Assembly (NCBI RefSeq): GCF_009600315.1
Contig: NZ_WIWC01000010.1
Coordinates: forward strand, 1-64,000
Source: Pseudomonas helleri
Lineage (GTDB): Bacteria > Pseudomonadota > Gammaproteobacteria > Pseudomonadales > Pseudomonadaceae
Reading direction: 5' to 3'
Length of the DNA: 64,000 nucleotides
The notes below the pieces were generated by a model. That model was not told where the DNA came from. It made no database searches and saw only the letters and a list, made by a program, of their open reading frames with translations. Positions within the stretch are counted from its first letter, which is position 1. Each line of letters begins with the position of its first letter. Positions 56,485-64,000 of the stretch are shown here, piece after piece. The translations under genes and the position numbers were made by a program.

Positions 56485-59082
56485 ATGCCCACACGTTTCA
56501 ACAGCCGGTCCACCTCCAACGCCCGCACAGGCGGGTTGCAGCAGTGCACGTTGTCGTTGTTGACCGTCGCCGTACTTTTGGCCGGTGTACAAGCGGTTCC
56601 GGCCATCGCCGCGACCGACACGCCGCCCGCCAGCAGCTCCGTGGGCAATTACAAATTCGCAATATCCCAGCAACCCCTCGCCTCGGCCCTCAATGACTTC
56701 ACCGCCGTGACGGGTTGGCAGGTCGGCCTGCCAGCCGAGCTGGCACAGGATGTGTCTTCTCCGGGTGTTCGCGGCTCGCTCTCCGCCGAGAAAGCGCTGG
56801 ACCGTTTGTTGACAGGCACCAATCTGGGCTATCGCAAACTGAGCAACAACAATATCGTGCTCGAAAAGCGCAGCGGCACCAGTGGCACGCTGGCCCTGCA
56901 ACAAATGACCATCAGCGCCACGCGTCAGGAACAGGACGTCAACTCCGTTCCCAGTACGGTTACCGTACAAGACCGTCAAGACCTCGACCGCCGCAACGTC
57001 AATACCATCAAGGATCTGGTGCGTTATGAGCCGGGTGTGTCGGTAGGCGGCGCCGGCCAGCGCGGCGGGATCAGCAACTACAACATCCGCGGCATCGATG
57101 GCGACCGGATTCTGACCCAGATCGATGGCGTCGAAATCCCCAACTCGTTCTTCAACGGCCCTTACGCCAAAACCCAGCGTAACTACGTCGACCCGGAAAT
57201 CATCAAACGTGTCGAGATTTTGCGTGGTCCGGCCTCGGCGCTGTACGGCAGCAACGCCATTGGCGGCGCAGTCAGCTATTTCACCCTCGACCCGGATGAC
57301 ATCATCAAGCCGGGCAAGGACGTCGGCGCCCGCCTGAAGGCCGGTTACAGCTCCGCTGATCGCAGCTGGCTGAAATCCGGCACTGTGGCTGGCCGTAGCG
57401 GCGAATTCGACGGTTTGCTGCACCTGAGCCAGCGCGAGGGTCACGAAACCGAATCCTATGGCGATCACGGCGGCACCGGCTTGTCCCGGACTGCGGCCAA
57501 CCCGGCAGACATCAAAACCACCAACGTGCTGGCCAAGGCAGGCTGGAACTACAACGATGATGACCGCCTGGCCTTCACTTACGAGAAATACAAGGACCGC
57601 GTTTCGGTCAATGAAAAAAGTGCGGTCGGCGGCCCGTTCAACGCAGGCAAACCGCTCGGCATGTACCTGTCGCGCACCGGCAAGGACACCATCAGCCGCG
57701 AGCGTTTCGGGCTCCAAAACAGCATGCTGCTCGACACTGCGCTGGCCGATCACTTCAAGTGGAACCTGAACTATCAGATCGCCAAGACCGATCAGGACAC
57801 GCTGGAGGATTACTTCCCCTACAGCCGTCATGTGATGCGCTCACGCAACACCACTTATGAAGAAAAAATGTGGGTGCTGGACGCACAGGCGGACAAAGCT
57901 TTCCACATTGGCGACACCGATCACCTGTTGACCTACGGTGCCACTGTCAAACACCAGAAAGTTACCGGCTCGCGCAGCGGTGCGGGCACTTGCCTGGCCG
58001 TTGGCTCGGGATGCACGGCAGTCGGTGCCGACAGCCCTAAAGACTACCTGGTCAAGTCCAGCGACTTCCCGGATCCGACCATCAATACCTACAGCCTGTT
58101 TGCTCAGGACCAAATCAGCTGGAACAACTGGACCTTCATGCCGAGCTTGCGTTACGACTACACCAAGCTCACACCGCACATCACCCAGGAGTTCCTCAAT
58201 ACGGTAAACGCCGACCAGAAAGGCACCGTGAACGATGATGACAAGGTCTGGCATCGCCTGTCGCCCAAGTTTGGCGTGACGTATGAGTTCAACGATAACT
58301 ACACCTGGTATGGCCAATACGCAGAAGGCTTCCGCACCCCGACTGCCAAGGCGTTGTATGGTCGCTTTGAAAACCTTGAAGCCGGTTATACCGTCGAGCC
58401 GAACCCGGACCTTGAGCCGGAAAAAAGCAAAAGCTACGAAACTGGCCTGCGCGGAAAGTTTGATGCGGGTTCCTTCGATCTGGCGATTTTCTATAACAAA
58501 TACCGCGATTTCATCAACGAAGACGCCATCACCCCCGGTTACAACGAGCTGGCGTTCCAGAGCAACAACATCAAGCACGCCACCATCAAGGGTGCTGAAG
58601 TCAAAGGTCAGCTGAATCTGGATGCCTTCGGTGCGCCGCAGGGTCTGTACACCCGGGGTTCGGTGGCTTATGCCCACGGTCGCAACAACGACACGGGCCA
58701 GCCGATCAACAGCGTCAACCCGCTGACCGCCGTGATGGGCCTGGGCTACGAGCAACAGAATTATGGCGCCCTGGTGAGCTGGACCTTGGTTAAGCGCAAG
58801 GATCAAGTGGATGACAGCAACTTCTTCTCCCCGGATGGCACCAGCACGCAATTCAAGTCTCCGGGCTATGGCGTCGTCGACCTGACCGGTTTCTACAAAG
58901 TCACCAAGGACGTCACCGTCAATGCCGGTCTGTACAACCTGACCGACAAGAAATACTGGAACTGGGATGACGTTCGCGGCTACGACAGCGTGGGTGAAGC
59001 CGGCGTGCTGAACCCGGCCAACATGGACCGCCTGACCGCACCGGGTCGTAACTTCTCGGTGAATCTGGTCTGGGACATCTGA
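56485..59082 (+). CDS. TonB-dependent haem receptor with STN signalling domain
   Basis: The 865-residue outer-membrane receptor has a signal sequence (residues 20-43), an STN secretin/TonB short N-terminal domain (about 52-130; FAISQQPLASALNDFTAVTGWQVG) for contact with the FecR-like protein, a plug (VPSTVTVQDRQDLDRRN; IRGIDGDRILTQIDGVEIP) and a barrel ending NFSVNLVWDI. YAEGFRTPTAKALYG and EPNPDLEPE correspond to the FRAP/NPNL region of haem receptors. The TonB box should lie near residues 135-145 (LQQMTISATR). HxuA/PhuR/HasR-type are candidates. Confidence 0.88.
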   Translation: MPTRFNSRSTSNARTGGLQQCTLSLLTVAVLLAGVQAVPAIAATDTPPASSSVGNYKFAISQQPLASALNDFTAVTGWQVGLPAELAQDVSSPGVRGSLSAEKALDRLLTGTNLGYRKLSNNNIVLEKRSGTSGTLALQQMTISATRQEQDVNSVPSTVTVQDRQDLDRRNVNTIKDLVRYEPGVSVGGAGQRGGISNYNIRGIDGDRILTQIDGVEIPNSFFNGPYAKTQRNYVDPEIIKRVEILRGPASALYGSNAIGGAVSYFTLDPDDIIKPGKDVGARLKAGYSSADRSWLKSGTVAGRSGEFDGLLHLSQREGHETESYGDHGGTGLSRTAANPADIKTTNVLAKAGWNYNDDDRLAFTYEKYKDRVSVNEKSAVGGPFNAGKPLGMYLSRTGKDTISRERFGLQNSMLLDTALADHFKWNLNYQIAKTDQDTLEDYFPYSRHVMRSRNTTYEEKMWVLDAQADKAFHIGDTDHLLTYGATVKHQKVTGSRSGAGTCLAVGSGCTAVGADSPKDYLVKSSDFPDPTINTYSLFAQDQISWNNWTFMPSLRYDYTKLTPHITQEFLNTVNADQKGTVNDDDKVWHRLSPKFGVTYEFNDNYTWYGQYAEGFRTPTAKALYGRFENLEAGYTVEPNPDLEPEKSKSYETGLRGKFDAGSFDLAIFYNKYRDFINEDAITPGYNELAFQSNNIKHATIKGAEVKGQLNLDAFGAPQGLYTRGSVAYAHGRNNDTGQPINSVNPLTAVMGLGYEQQNYGALVSWTLVKRKDQVDDSNFFSPDGTSTQFKSPGYGVVDLTGFYKVTKDVTVNAGLYNLTDKKYWNWDDVRGYDSVGEAGVLNPANMDRLTAPGRNFSVNLVWDI

Positions 59083-59193
59083 TCCAGATACCTCGCTGCG
59101 TAGTCTTTCATGCTGCGCAGTGAGGATTTTTTACTGTGAGACGTCTTCTTGTTCGTCTAGTTACAAAGCGCATCTCATCCTTGAGGACATTGC

Positions 59194-59802
59194 ATGACTA
59201 CTCCTGATTCCGCACCGCGTCCATCCGAGCGCTCCAAGCGTCTGACCCTCGCCACCCGTGAGACTCACGACACGCTGGGCGAAAAGGTAATGGGCCGTGA
59301 CCCCTTTGGCAGTCTCGAAAACTACATCCATTTCGCGACCGCTCAGTACCTGTTCCTGACTGAACTGGCACCGTTGCACACAGATCCGCGTTTGACCCAG
59401 CACATCCCCAACCTGCCTGAGCGTTGCCGCGCCGAGCAGATCAAGGCTGACCTGATCGATCTGGGCGTTAAACTGCCGGCTCCGGTACCAGGTGCGGTGA
59501 AAAACCCGAGCAAGGCTCAAGCGCTGGGCTGGGTATTTGTTTCAGAAGGTTCGAAACTGGGCGCTGGCGTGCTGATCAAGCAAGCCCGCCTGCTGGGCCT
59601 GAGCGAAACCCACGGTGCCCGCCACATGGGCGAACCGGCCGAAGGCCGTGGCCGCAACTGGAAGAGCTTTATCGAAATGCTCGACAGCATCGAACTCACC
59701 CCTGAGGAAGATGCCGAGCTGGAGCAAGCGGCCAACGATGCATTCAGCCGCTTCACCTTCCTGCTTGAACAGACTTACGCAGAGCAACCCGAACTGGCTT
59801 AA
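59194..59802 (+). CDS. hemO: Haem oxygenase HemO/PigA-type
   Basis: The 202-residue cytosolic enzyme opens the haem ring to biliverdin and frees iron. It aligns well by eye with P. aeruginosa PigA: the proximal His region RETHDTLGEKVMGRDPF, and ALGWVFVSEGSKLGAGVLIKQA with GARHMGEPAEGRGRNWKSFI. It lies 111 bp after the receptor gene and is probably in the same iron- and haem-controlled unit. Which biliverdin isomer is formed cannot be read from this. Confidence 0.9.
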   Translation: MTTPDSAPRPSERSKRLTLATRETHDTLGEKVMGRDPFGSLENYIHFATAQYLFLTELAPLHTDPRLTQHIPNLPERCRAEQIKADLIDLGVKLPAPVPGAVKNPSKAQALGWVFVSEGSKLGAGVLIKQARLLGLSETHGARHMGEPAEGRGRNWKSFIEMLDSIELTPEEDAELEQAANDAFSRFTFLLEQTYAEQPELA

Positions 59803-59858
59803 GCTTGTTGCCCGGCCAGCGTTTGTTGGCCGGGCGTCCTTTCATGTGTCTTGAGCCT

Positions 59859-60317
59859 ATGACCCGCCAAACTCAATCCTCGTCGAAAATAGCCCGCGTC
59901 CTGTTTGGCCTGCTGGCTTACGTGAGCCTGGCCATTGGCTTGATCGCCATTGTGATTCCTGGCCTGCCGACCACCGAATTTATTTTGCTCGCGGCCTGGG
60001 CTGCGACCAAAAGCTCCCCGCGCCTGAGCGCATGGCTGGAAAACCACCGTTTGTTCGGCCCGATTCTGTGTAACTGGCGTAATGGCAAAATAATCCAGCG
60101 CAAAGCCAAAGTCAGCGCCACCATCAGCATGCTGGTGTGCGCAGGCGTGATGTTGTACGTGCTTGATCACAACTGGCCGGTATTTCTGGCCATTGCGGGC
60201 ATGAGCCTGGGCAATCTGTGGATCTGGTCGCGCCCCGAGCGCCTGGCCACCCCAGTTCCTGTAGTCGCTGCCGAAGGCTGCGATGGGCTGCGCAGCGGCC
60301 CTCGGGATTCTGTTTAA
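59859..60317 (+). CDS. DUF454 (YbaN-type) inner-membrane protein with REP-derived tail
   Basis: The 152-residue protein has the YbaN/DUF454 pattern (LFGLLAYVSLAIGLIAIVIPGLPTTEFILLAAWAATKSSPRLSAWLENHRLFGPIL..W) and two to three membrane helices. Genes of this family often sit beside haem-uptake genes. The last roughly 20 codons (from VPVVAAEGCDGL) are encoded by a REP sequence, so the C-terminus is probably not the ancestral one. The start at 59859 is uncertain: ATG at 59844 is possible and neither has a strong ribosome binding site. Confidence 0.78.
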   Translation: MTRQTQSSSKIARVLFGLLAYVSLAIGLIAIVIPGLPTTEFILLAAWAATKSSPRLSAWLENHRLFGPILCNWRNGKIIQRKAKVSATISMLVCAGVMLYVLDHNWPVFLAIAGMSLGNLWIWSRPERLATPVPVVAAEGCDGLRSGPRDSV

Positions 60318-60361
60318 GCGAAGGCACTGCGGTCCTTATCGCAGCCTGCGGCAGCGGCTAC
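60261..60361. repeat. Inverted REP doublet (REPIN-like)
   Basis: GTAGTCGCTGCCGAAGGCTG at the left, followed by CGAT, is answered by an inverted copy ending CAGCCTGCGGCAGCGGCTAC at 60342-60361, with about 55 bases between. The left arm lies inside the DUF454 reading frame. Paired inverted REPs of this kind are the mobile REPIN form in Pseudomonas. A RAYT transposase gene is not in the window. Confidence 0.8.
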
Positions 60362-60372
60362 AGAGGCTTGCC

Positions 60373-61800
60373 CTACAACGTCAACGCCCCGCTATACAGC
60401 GCATAGGCCGCCACCAGCGCCGCCAGCACTACACCGGCAAATATCACTTTTTCCCAATGCTTGAACAGCACCTGCCCCTGCTCGCGCTTGGCTTTGGCGA
60501 AAAAGAAAATCCCCGGCGCGTATAACAACGCAGACAACAACAGGTACTTGGGCCCCGCCGCATATAGCAGCCATACGGCATAAATCAGCGCCACCGCGCC
60601 CACCAGCAAATCCTTGATACGCCGACGACTCGCCCGTTCGTAGGTCTCACCGCGCACGCACAACAGCACTGAATAGGCCGCCGACCACAAGTACGGCACC
60701 AATATCATCGATGACGCCAGATAGATCAGCGTGGTGTAAGTCCCGGCAGACACCAGTGTAATCAGCAGAAAAACCTGAATCATCCCGTTCGTCAGCCACA
60801 GGGCATTGACCGGCACATGGTTGGCGTTTTCCTTTTTCAGAAACGCCGGCATGGTCTTGTCCCTGGCCGTGGCATAGAGAATTTCAGCGCACAGCAGCGC
60901 CCAGGACAACAAAGCCCCCAGTAGCGAAATGGCCAGCCCGATACTGATCAGGATCGCGCCCCACTCACCCACCACATGCTTGAGTACGCCGGCCATCGAC
61001 GGGTTTTGCAGCTTGGCCAGTTCGGGTTGAGTCATGATCCCCAGCGATAACACGCTGACCATCACCAGCAATGCCAACACCCCGAGAAAACCGATAACCG
61101 TAGCCTTGCCCACGTCCGAACGCTTCTCGGCCCGGCCCGAATACACGCTGGCCCCCTCGATACCGATAAACACAAACACCGTGACCAGCATCATATTGCG
61201 CACTTGGTCCATTACGCTGCCGAGCGCCGGGGTTTGTGTGCCCCAAAAGTCCATCGTGAAGATATCGGCTTTGAACGCGACACCCGCCAGTACGATAAAC
61301 ATCACGATGGGCACCAGCTTGGCGATCGTGGTCAGCTGATTGATGAAAGCGGCCTCCTTGATGCCGCGCATCACCAAAAAATGCACCCCCCACAGCAGCA
61401 ACGAGGCGCACCCGATGGCCAGTGGCGTGTTGCCTTGGCCAAATGCCGGGATGAAATACCCCAAGGTGCTGAACAGCAGCACGAAGTAACCGACATTGCC
61501 CATCCACGCACTGATCCAGTAACCCCAGGCCGATGAAAAGCCCATGTAATCGCCAAACCCCGCCTTGGCGTAGGCGTAGACACCTGAATCCAGTTCCGGT
61601 TTGCGATTGGCCAGGGTCTGAAACACAAAGGCCAGAGCCAGCATCCCCACGGCGGTAATCGCCCAACCGATCAGTACGGCACCACCCGCAGCGTGCTCGG
61701 CGATATTTTGCGGCAAGGAAAAAATACCGCCGCCAATCATTGACCCGACCACCAACGCAATTAATGCATTGAGCCGAAGCTTCTGGGTCTGCTGATCCAT
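60373..61800 (-). CDS. ArcD-like basic amino acid/ornithine antiporter (APA family)
   Basis: The 475-residue, 12-helix permease is a close paralogue of the arcD product at 62256 across its whole length ([60 protein letters not shown]). It is likely an arginine/ornithine or related antiporter. Substrate difference is unknown. The ATG at 61800 has AGAGG upstream; the frame is open to 61818. It is divergent from arcD. Confidence 0.88.
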   Translation of the reverse strand: MDQQTQKLRLNALIALVVGSMIGGGIFSLPQNIAEHAAGGAVLIGWAITAVGMLALAFVFQTLANRKPELDSGVYAYAKAGFGDYMGFSSAWGYWISAWMGNVGYFVLLFSTLGYFIPAFGQGNTPLAIGCASLLLWGVHFLVMRGIKEAAFINQLTTIAKLVPIVMFIVLAGVAFKADIFTMDFWGTQTPALGSVMDQVRNMMLVTVFVFIGIEGASVYSGRAEKRSDVGKATVIGFLGVLALLVMVSVLSLGIMTQPELAKLQNPSMAGVLKHVVGEWGAILISIGLAISLLGALLSWALLCAEILYATARDKTMPAFLKKENANHVPVNALWLTNGMIQVFLLITLVSAGTYTTLIYLASSMILVPYLWSAAYSVLLCVRGETYERASRRRIKDLLVGAVALIYAVWLLYAAGPKYLLLSALLYAPGIFFFAKAKREQGQVLFKHWEKVIFAGVVLAALVAAYALYSGALTL

Positions 61801-62177
61801 CGACACCTCTGAATTCAAGTTGATGATTAATGTTTAGCAGGCTACAGGCGTTCACTGACTAAATATATTCGTGCCTGATTCGTTTGATACCGCGGGCAAT
61901 AAGCGCGCTTTTTTTAATCGCAACATTATCTATTGAAACCTAAAAAACAATTCATATGTAAAAGGCGGTTTAGTTTTTTTGCGAGGCAGATGAAACATGA
62001 GCAGCGCATTTGCAAATCTGGAAATACTGTCTAGCTTCAATACCCACAACATGGCAGTAAAAATATCAATCTTCGCTGAACACGCCTCTGGATCAGGCTT
62101 CTTTAGTGCGCTTGATAATAAAGTGCGATTCCCGTCGCCCCCTCTTCGATGTACTGACAATGGAATGTCGTAATGCC

Positions 62178-62191
62178 CTGACCTAAGTCAA
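62178..62191 (+). promoter_or_regulatory. ANR/FNR-type box before arcD
   Basis: CTGAC-CTAA-GTCAA is close to the ANR consensus TTGAT-N4-ATCAA. A -10-like TAATCT at 62213-62218 puts the box about 41 bases before a plausible start of transcription. arc operons of Pseudomonas are induced by ANR at low oxygen. The remaining part of 61801-62255 shows no gene I can support. Confidence 0.65.
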
Positions 62192-62255
62192 CCGGCTTAA
62201 AAAACAACGGATTAATCTTTTAGACCTTATCTCTCCTGGATTGGAGTCACTACAA

Positions 62256-63683
62256 ATGTCTGATACTCCTGGAAAACTTCGACTGGGTGCATTGGTTGCT
62301 CTGGTAGTCGGCTCAATGATTGGCGGCGGTATCTTTTCGCTGCCCCAAAACATGGCAGCCAGTGCGGATGTAGGCGCCATTCTTATCGGCTGGGCGATCA
62401 CCGCGGTCGGTATGTTGACCCTGGCTTTTGTATTCCAGACCCTGGCCAATCGCAAACCCGATCTTGACGGCGGTGTGTATGCCTACGCCAAGGCCGGTTT
62501 TGGCGATTACATGGGTTTCTCATCGGCCTGGGGTTACTGGATCAGCGCCTGGCTGGGTAACGTCGGCTACTTCGTGCTGCTGTTCAGCACCTTGGGCTAC
62601 TTCTTCCCGATCTTTGGCGAAGGCAACACGCCTGCGGCCATTATCGGTGCGTCCATCCTGCTCTGGGCCGTGCACTTTCTGGTCCTGCGCGGCATCAAGG
62701 AAGCAGCGTTCATCAACCTGCTGACCACGATTGCCAAAGTGGTGCCGCTGGTTCTGTTCATCCTGATTGCGTTCTTCGCCTTCAAGCTGGACATCTTCAC
62801 CAGCGACATTTGGGGCGTTAAAAACCCTGACCTGGGCAGCGTGATGAATCAGGTGCGCAACATGATGCTGGTCACCGTCTGGGTGTTCATCGGTATCGAA
62901 GGCGCGAGCATCTTCTCGTCACGTGCCGAAAAACGCTCGGATGTGGGTAAAGCTACCGTCATCGGCTTCATCATCGTTCTGCTCTTGCTGGTGCTGGTGA
63001 ACGTGCTGTCGCTGGGCATCATGACTCAGCCTGAACTGGCCAAACTGCAAAACCCTTCGATGGCTGCCGTGCTTGAGCACGTTGTGGGTCATTGGGGTGC
63101 AGTGCTGATCAGTGTTGGCTTGATCATCTCGCTGCTGGGTGCCCTGCTGTCGTGGGTGCTGCTGTGCGCCGAGATCATGTTCGCGGCCGCTAAAGACCAC
63201 ACCATGCCGGCGTTCCTGAAAAAAGAGAACGAGAACCACGTACCGGTCAACGCCCTGTGGCTGACCAACGCCATGGTGCAGCTGTTCCTGATCATCACCC
63301 TGTTCTCAGCCAGTACTTATCTGTCGCTTATCTACTTGGCGACTTCGATGATCCTGGTGCCTTACCTGTGGTCGGCGGCCTATGGCTTCCTGCTGGCGGT
63401 ACGCGCCGAGACCTACGAAAACGCACTGGCAGAACGCAAGAAAGACTTGATCATCGGGGGTATTGCGCTGATCTACGCCATCTGGCTGATCTATGCCGGC
63501 GGCCTGAAATACCTGCTGCTCTCGGCCCTGCTGTACGCACCTGGCGCCATTCTGTTCGCCAAGGCCAAGCGTGAAAGTGGCCAACCTGTTTTCACCAGCA
63601 TCGAGAAAGTGATTTTTGCCGTCGTCGTGATAGGTGCCCTCATTGCGGCCTATGGCCTCTACGACGGCTTCCTGACCCTGTAA
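62256..63683 (+). CDS. arcD: Arginine/ornithine antiporter ArcD
   Basis: The 475-residue APA-family membrane protein with about 12 helices exchanges external arginine for internal ornithine in the arginine deiminase pathway. The sequence ([53 protein letters not shown]) is very close to known Pseudomonas ArcD, and arcA follows after 34 bp. GGAG lies 10 bases before the ATG at 62256. Confidence 0.95.
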   Translation: MSDTPGKLRLGALVALVVGSMIGGGIFSLPQNMAASADVGAILIGWAITAVGMLTLAFVFQTLANRKPDLDGGVYAYAKAGFGDYMGFSSAWGYWISAWLGNVGYFVLLFSTLGYFFPIFGEGNTPAAIIGASILLWAVHFLVLRGIKEAAFINLLTTIAKVVPLVLFILIAFFAFKLDIFTSDIWGVKNPDLGSVMNQVRNMMLVTVWVFIGIEGASIFSSRAEKRSDVGKATVIGFIIVLLLLVLVNVLSLGIMTQPELAKLQNPSMAAVLEHVVGHWGAVLISVGLIISLLGALLSWVLLCAEIMFAAAKDHTMPAFLKKENENHVPVNALWLTNAMVQLFLIITLFSASTYLSLIYLATSMILVPYLWSAAYGFLLAVRAETYENALAERKKDLIIGGIALIYAIWLIYAGGLKYLLLSALLYAPGAILFAKAKRESGQPVFTSIEKVIFAVVVIGALIAAYGLYDGFLTL

Positions 63684-63717
63684 CACACCCGTTTATGTAC
63701 TTTGGAGGATGACTGTA

Positions 63718-64000
63718 ATGACCACGGAAAAAGTGAAATACGGCGTACATTCCGAAGCCGGCAAGCTGCGCAAAGTGATGGTTTGCTCCCCTGGCCTGGC
63801 TCACCAGCGCCTGACCCCGAGCAACTGCGATGAACTGTTGTTCGATGACGTGCTGTGGGTCAATCAGGCCAAGCGCGACCACTTCGATTTCGTGACCAAG
63901 ATGCGTGAGCGCGGCATTGATGTGCTGGAAATGCACAACCTGCTGACCGACATCGTTGCCATTCCAGAAGCGCTGGACTGGATTCTTGAGCACAAAGTGA
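63718..64000 (+). CDS. arcA: Arginine deiminase ArcA (5' part, cut by window end)
   Basis: The first 94 codons of arginine deiminase: [42 protein letters not shown] is the family N-terminus with the substrate-binding LLFDD. The enzyme converts arginine to citrulline and ammonia. TTTGGAGGAT is a strong Shine-Dalgarno. The rest lies beyond the window; arcB and arcC would be expected next. Confidence 0.95.
   Translation, partial: MTTEKVKYGVHSEAGKLRKVMVCSPGLAHQRLTPSNCDELLFDDVLWVNQAKRDHFDFVTKMRERGIDVLEMHNLLTDIVAIPEALDWILEHKV

Noticed and set aside
56482..57831. A 449-codon open frame on the minus strand
   Set aside because: Antisense shadow of the TonB haem receptor; no ribosome binding site or recognisable domain.
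61930..62160. Possible 76-codon minus-strand gene in the arcD intergenic region
   Set aside because: No Shine-Dalgarno, no family resemblance, and it covers promoter sequence.
1..64000. tRNA, rRNA, CRISPR arrays, insertion sequences or prophage genes
   Set aside because: None seen by eye; a covariance-model search would be needed to exclude small RNAs.

Overview
The window is a chromosomal segment of a Pseudomonas, most likely from the fluorescens/putida side of the genus. The evidence is gene content and order. The blocks acsA-aotJQMOP-argR, fadD1-fadD2-hydrolase-phaJ, eda-pgl-zwf-hexR-mutarotase-oprB-gltKGFB-gtrS-gltR-glk-edd-gap, and arcD-arcA have the arrangement I know from Pseudomonas genomes. 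REP-type palindromes with the usual Pseudomonas core (GTAG..GCTGCCG) occur between genes. I saw no rRNA, tRNA, CRISPR array, transposase or prophage genes.

Layout. 0-3.3 kb: remains of a large leucine-rich-repeat, dermonecrotic-toxin-like protein, broken by a frameshift and without its N-terminal part. 3.3-8.6 kb (minus strand): the arginine/ornithine ABC importer aotJQMOP with its regulator argR. 9.1-11.1 kb: acsA. 11.4-14.4 kb: two small exported proteins, nrdB without nrdA next to it, and a small HTH protein behind a LexA-type SOS box. 14.4-20.7 kb: a metallo-hydrolase, a frameshifted MASE2-GGDEF diguanylate cyclase, a frameshifted GlpQ phosphodiesterase, a PepSY protein, a GNAT protein and an AlaC-type aminotransferase. 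20.7-24 kb: gluconate permease, gluconokinase and the LacI-type regulator GntR, with three matching palindromic operators. 24-28.5 kb: a BdlA-like soluble PAS-PAS-MCP, GNAT, peptide deformylase, a YihY protein, a csbD gene with an in-frame stop, and a conserved hypothetical.

28.5-34 kb: two long-chain acyl-CoA ligases divergent from an alpha/beta hydrolase and an R-specific enoyl-CoA hydratase, which suggests fatty-acid activation and supply of hydroxyacyl-CoA. 34-36.2 kb: stress-type four-helix protein, DUF3820 and a class V PLP enzyme. 36.3-54.7 kb: a nearly complete glucose catabolic island, comprising OprB porin, ABC glucose importer, two-component system GtrS/GltR, glucokinase, Zwf, Pgl, Edd, Eda, a GAPDH, mutarotase, HexR and a methylglyoxal synthase coupled to the GAPDH gene. 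Glucose enters by OprB and GltBFGK, is phosphorylated by Glk, is oxidised by Zwf/Pgl and is cleaved by Edd/Eda. HexR-type sites (TTGT-N7-ACAA) lie in front of gap, and a degenerate one lies before zwf. An extra gene encoding two AP2-like modules sits between gltB and gtrS.

54.8-60.3 kb: a Fur-box-preceded haem cell-surface-signalling system (ECF sigma, FecR-like anti-sigma, STN-type TonB receptor) with a PigA/HemO-type haem oxygenase and a DUF454 membrane protein whose C-terminus runs into a REP doublet. 60.4-64 kb: two divergent ArcD-type antiporters and the start of arcA, with an ANR/FNR-like box in front of arcD.

Four genes in the first 28 kb carry simple disabling lesions (three frameshifts, one nonsense codon), while the right half looks intact. 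The most unusual items are the tandem AP2-like protein, the SOS-box HTH gene, the lesion cluster, the repeat-bearing small exported protein and the REP-derived protein tail.
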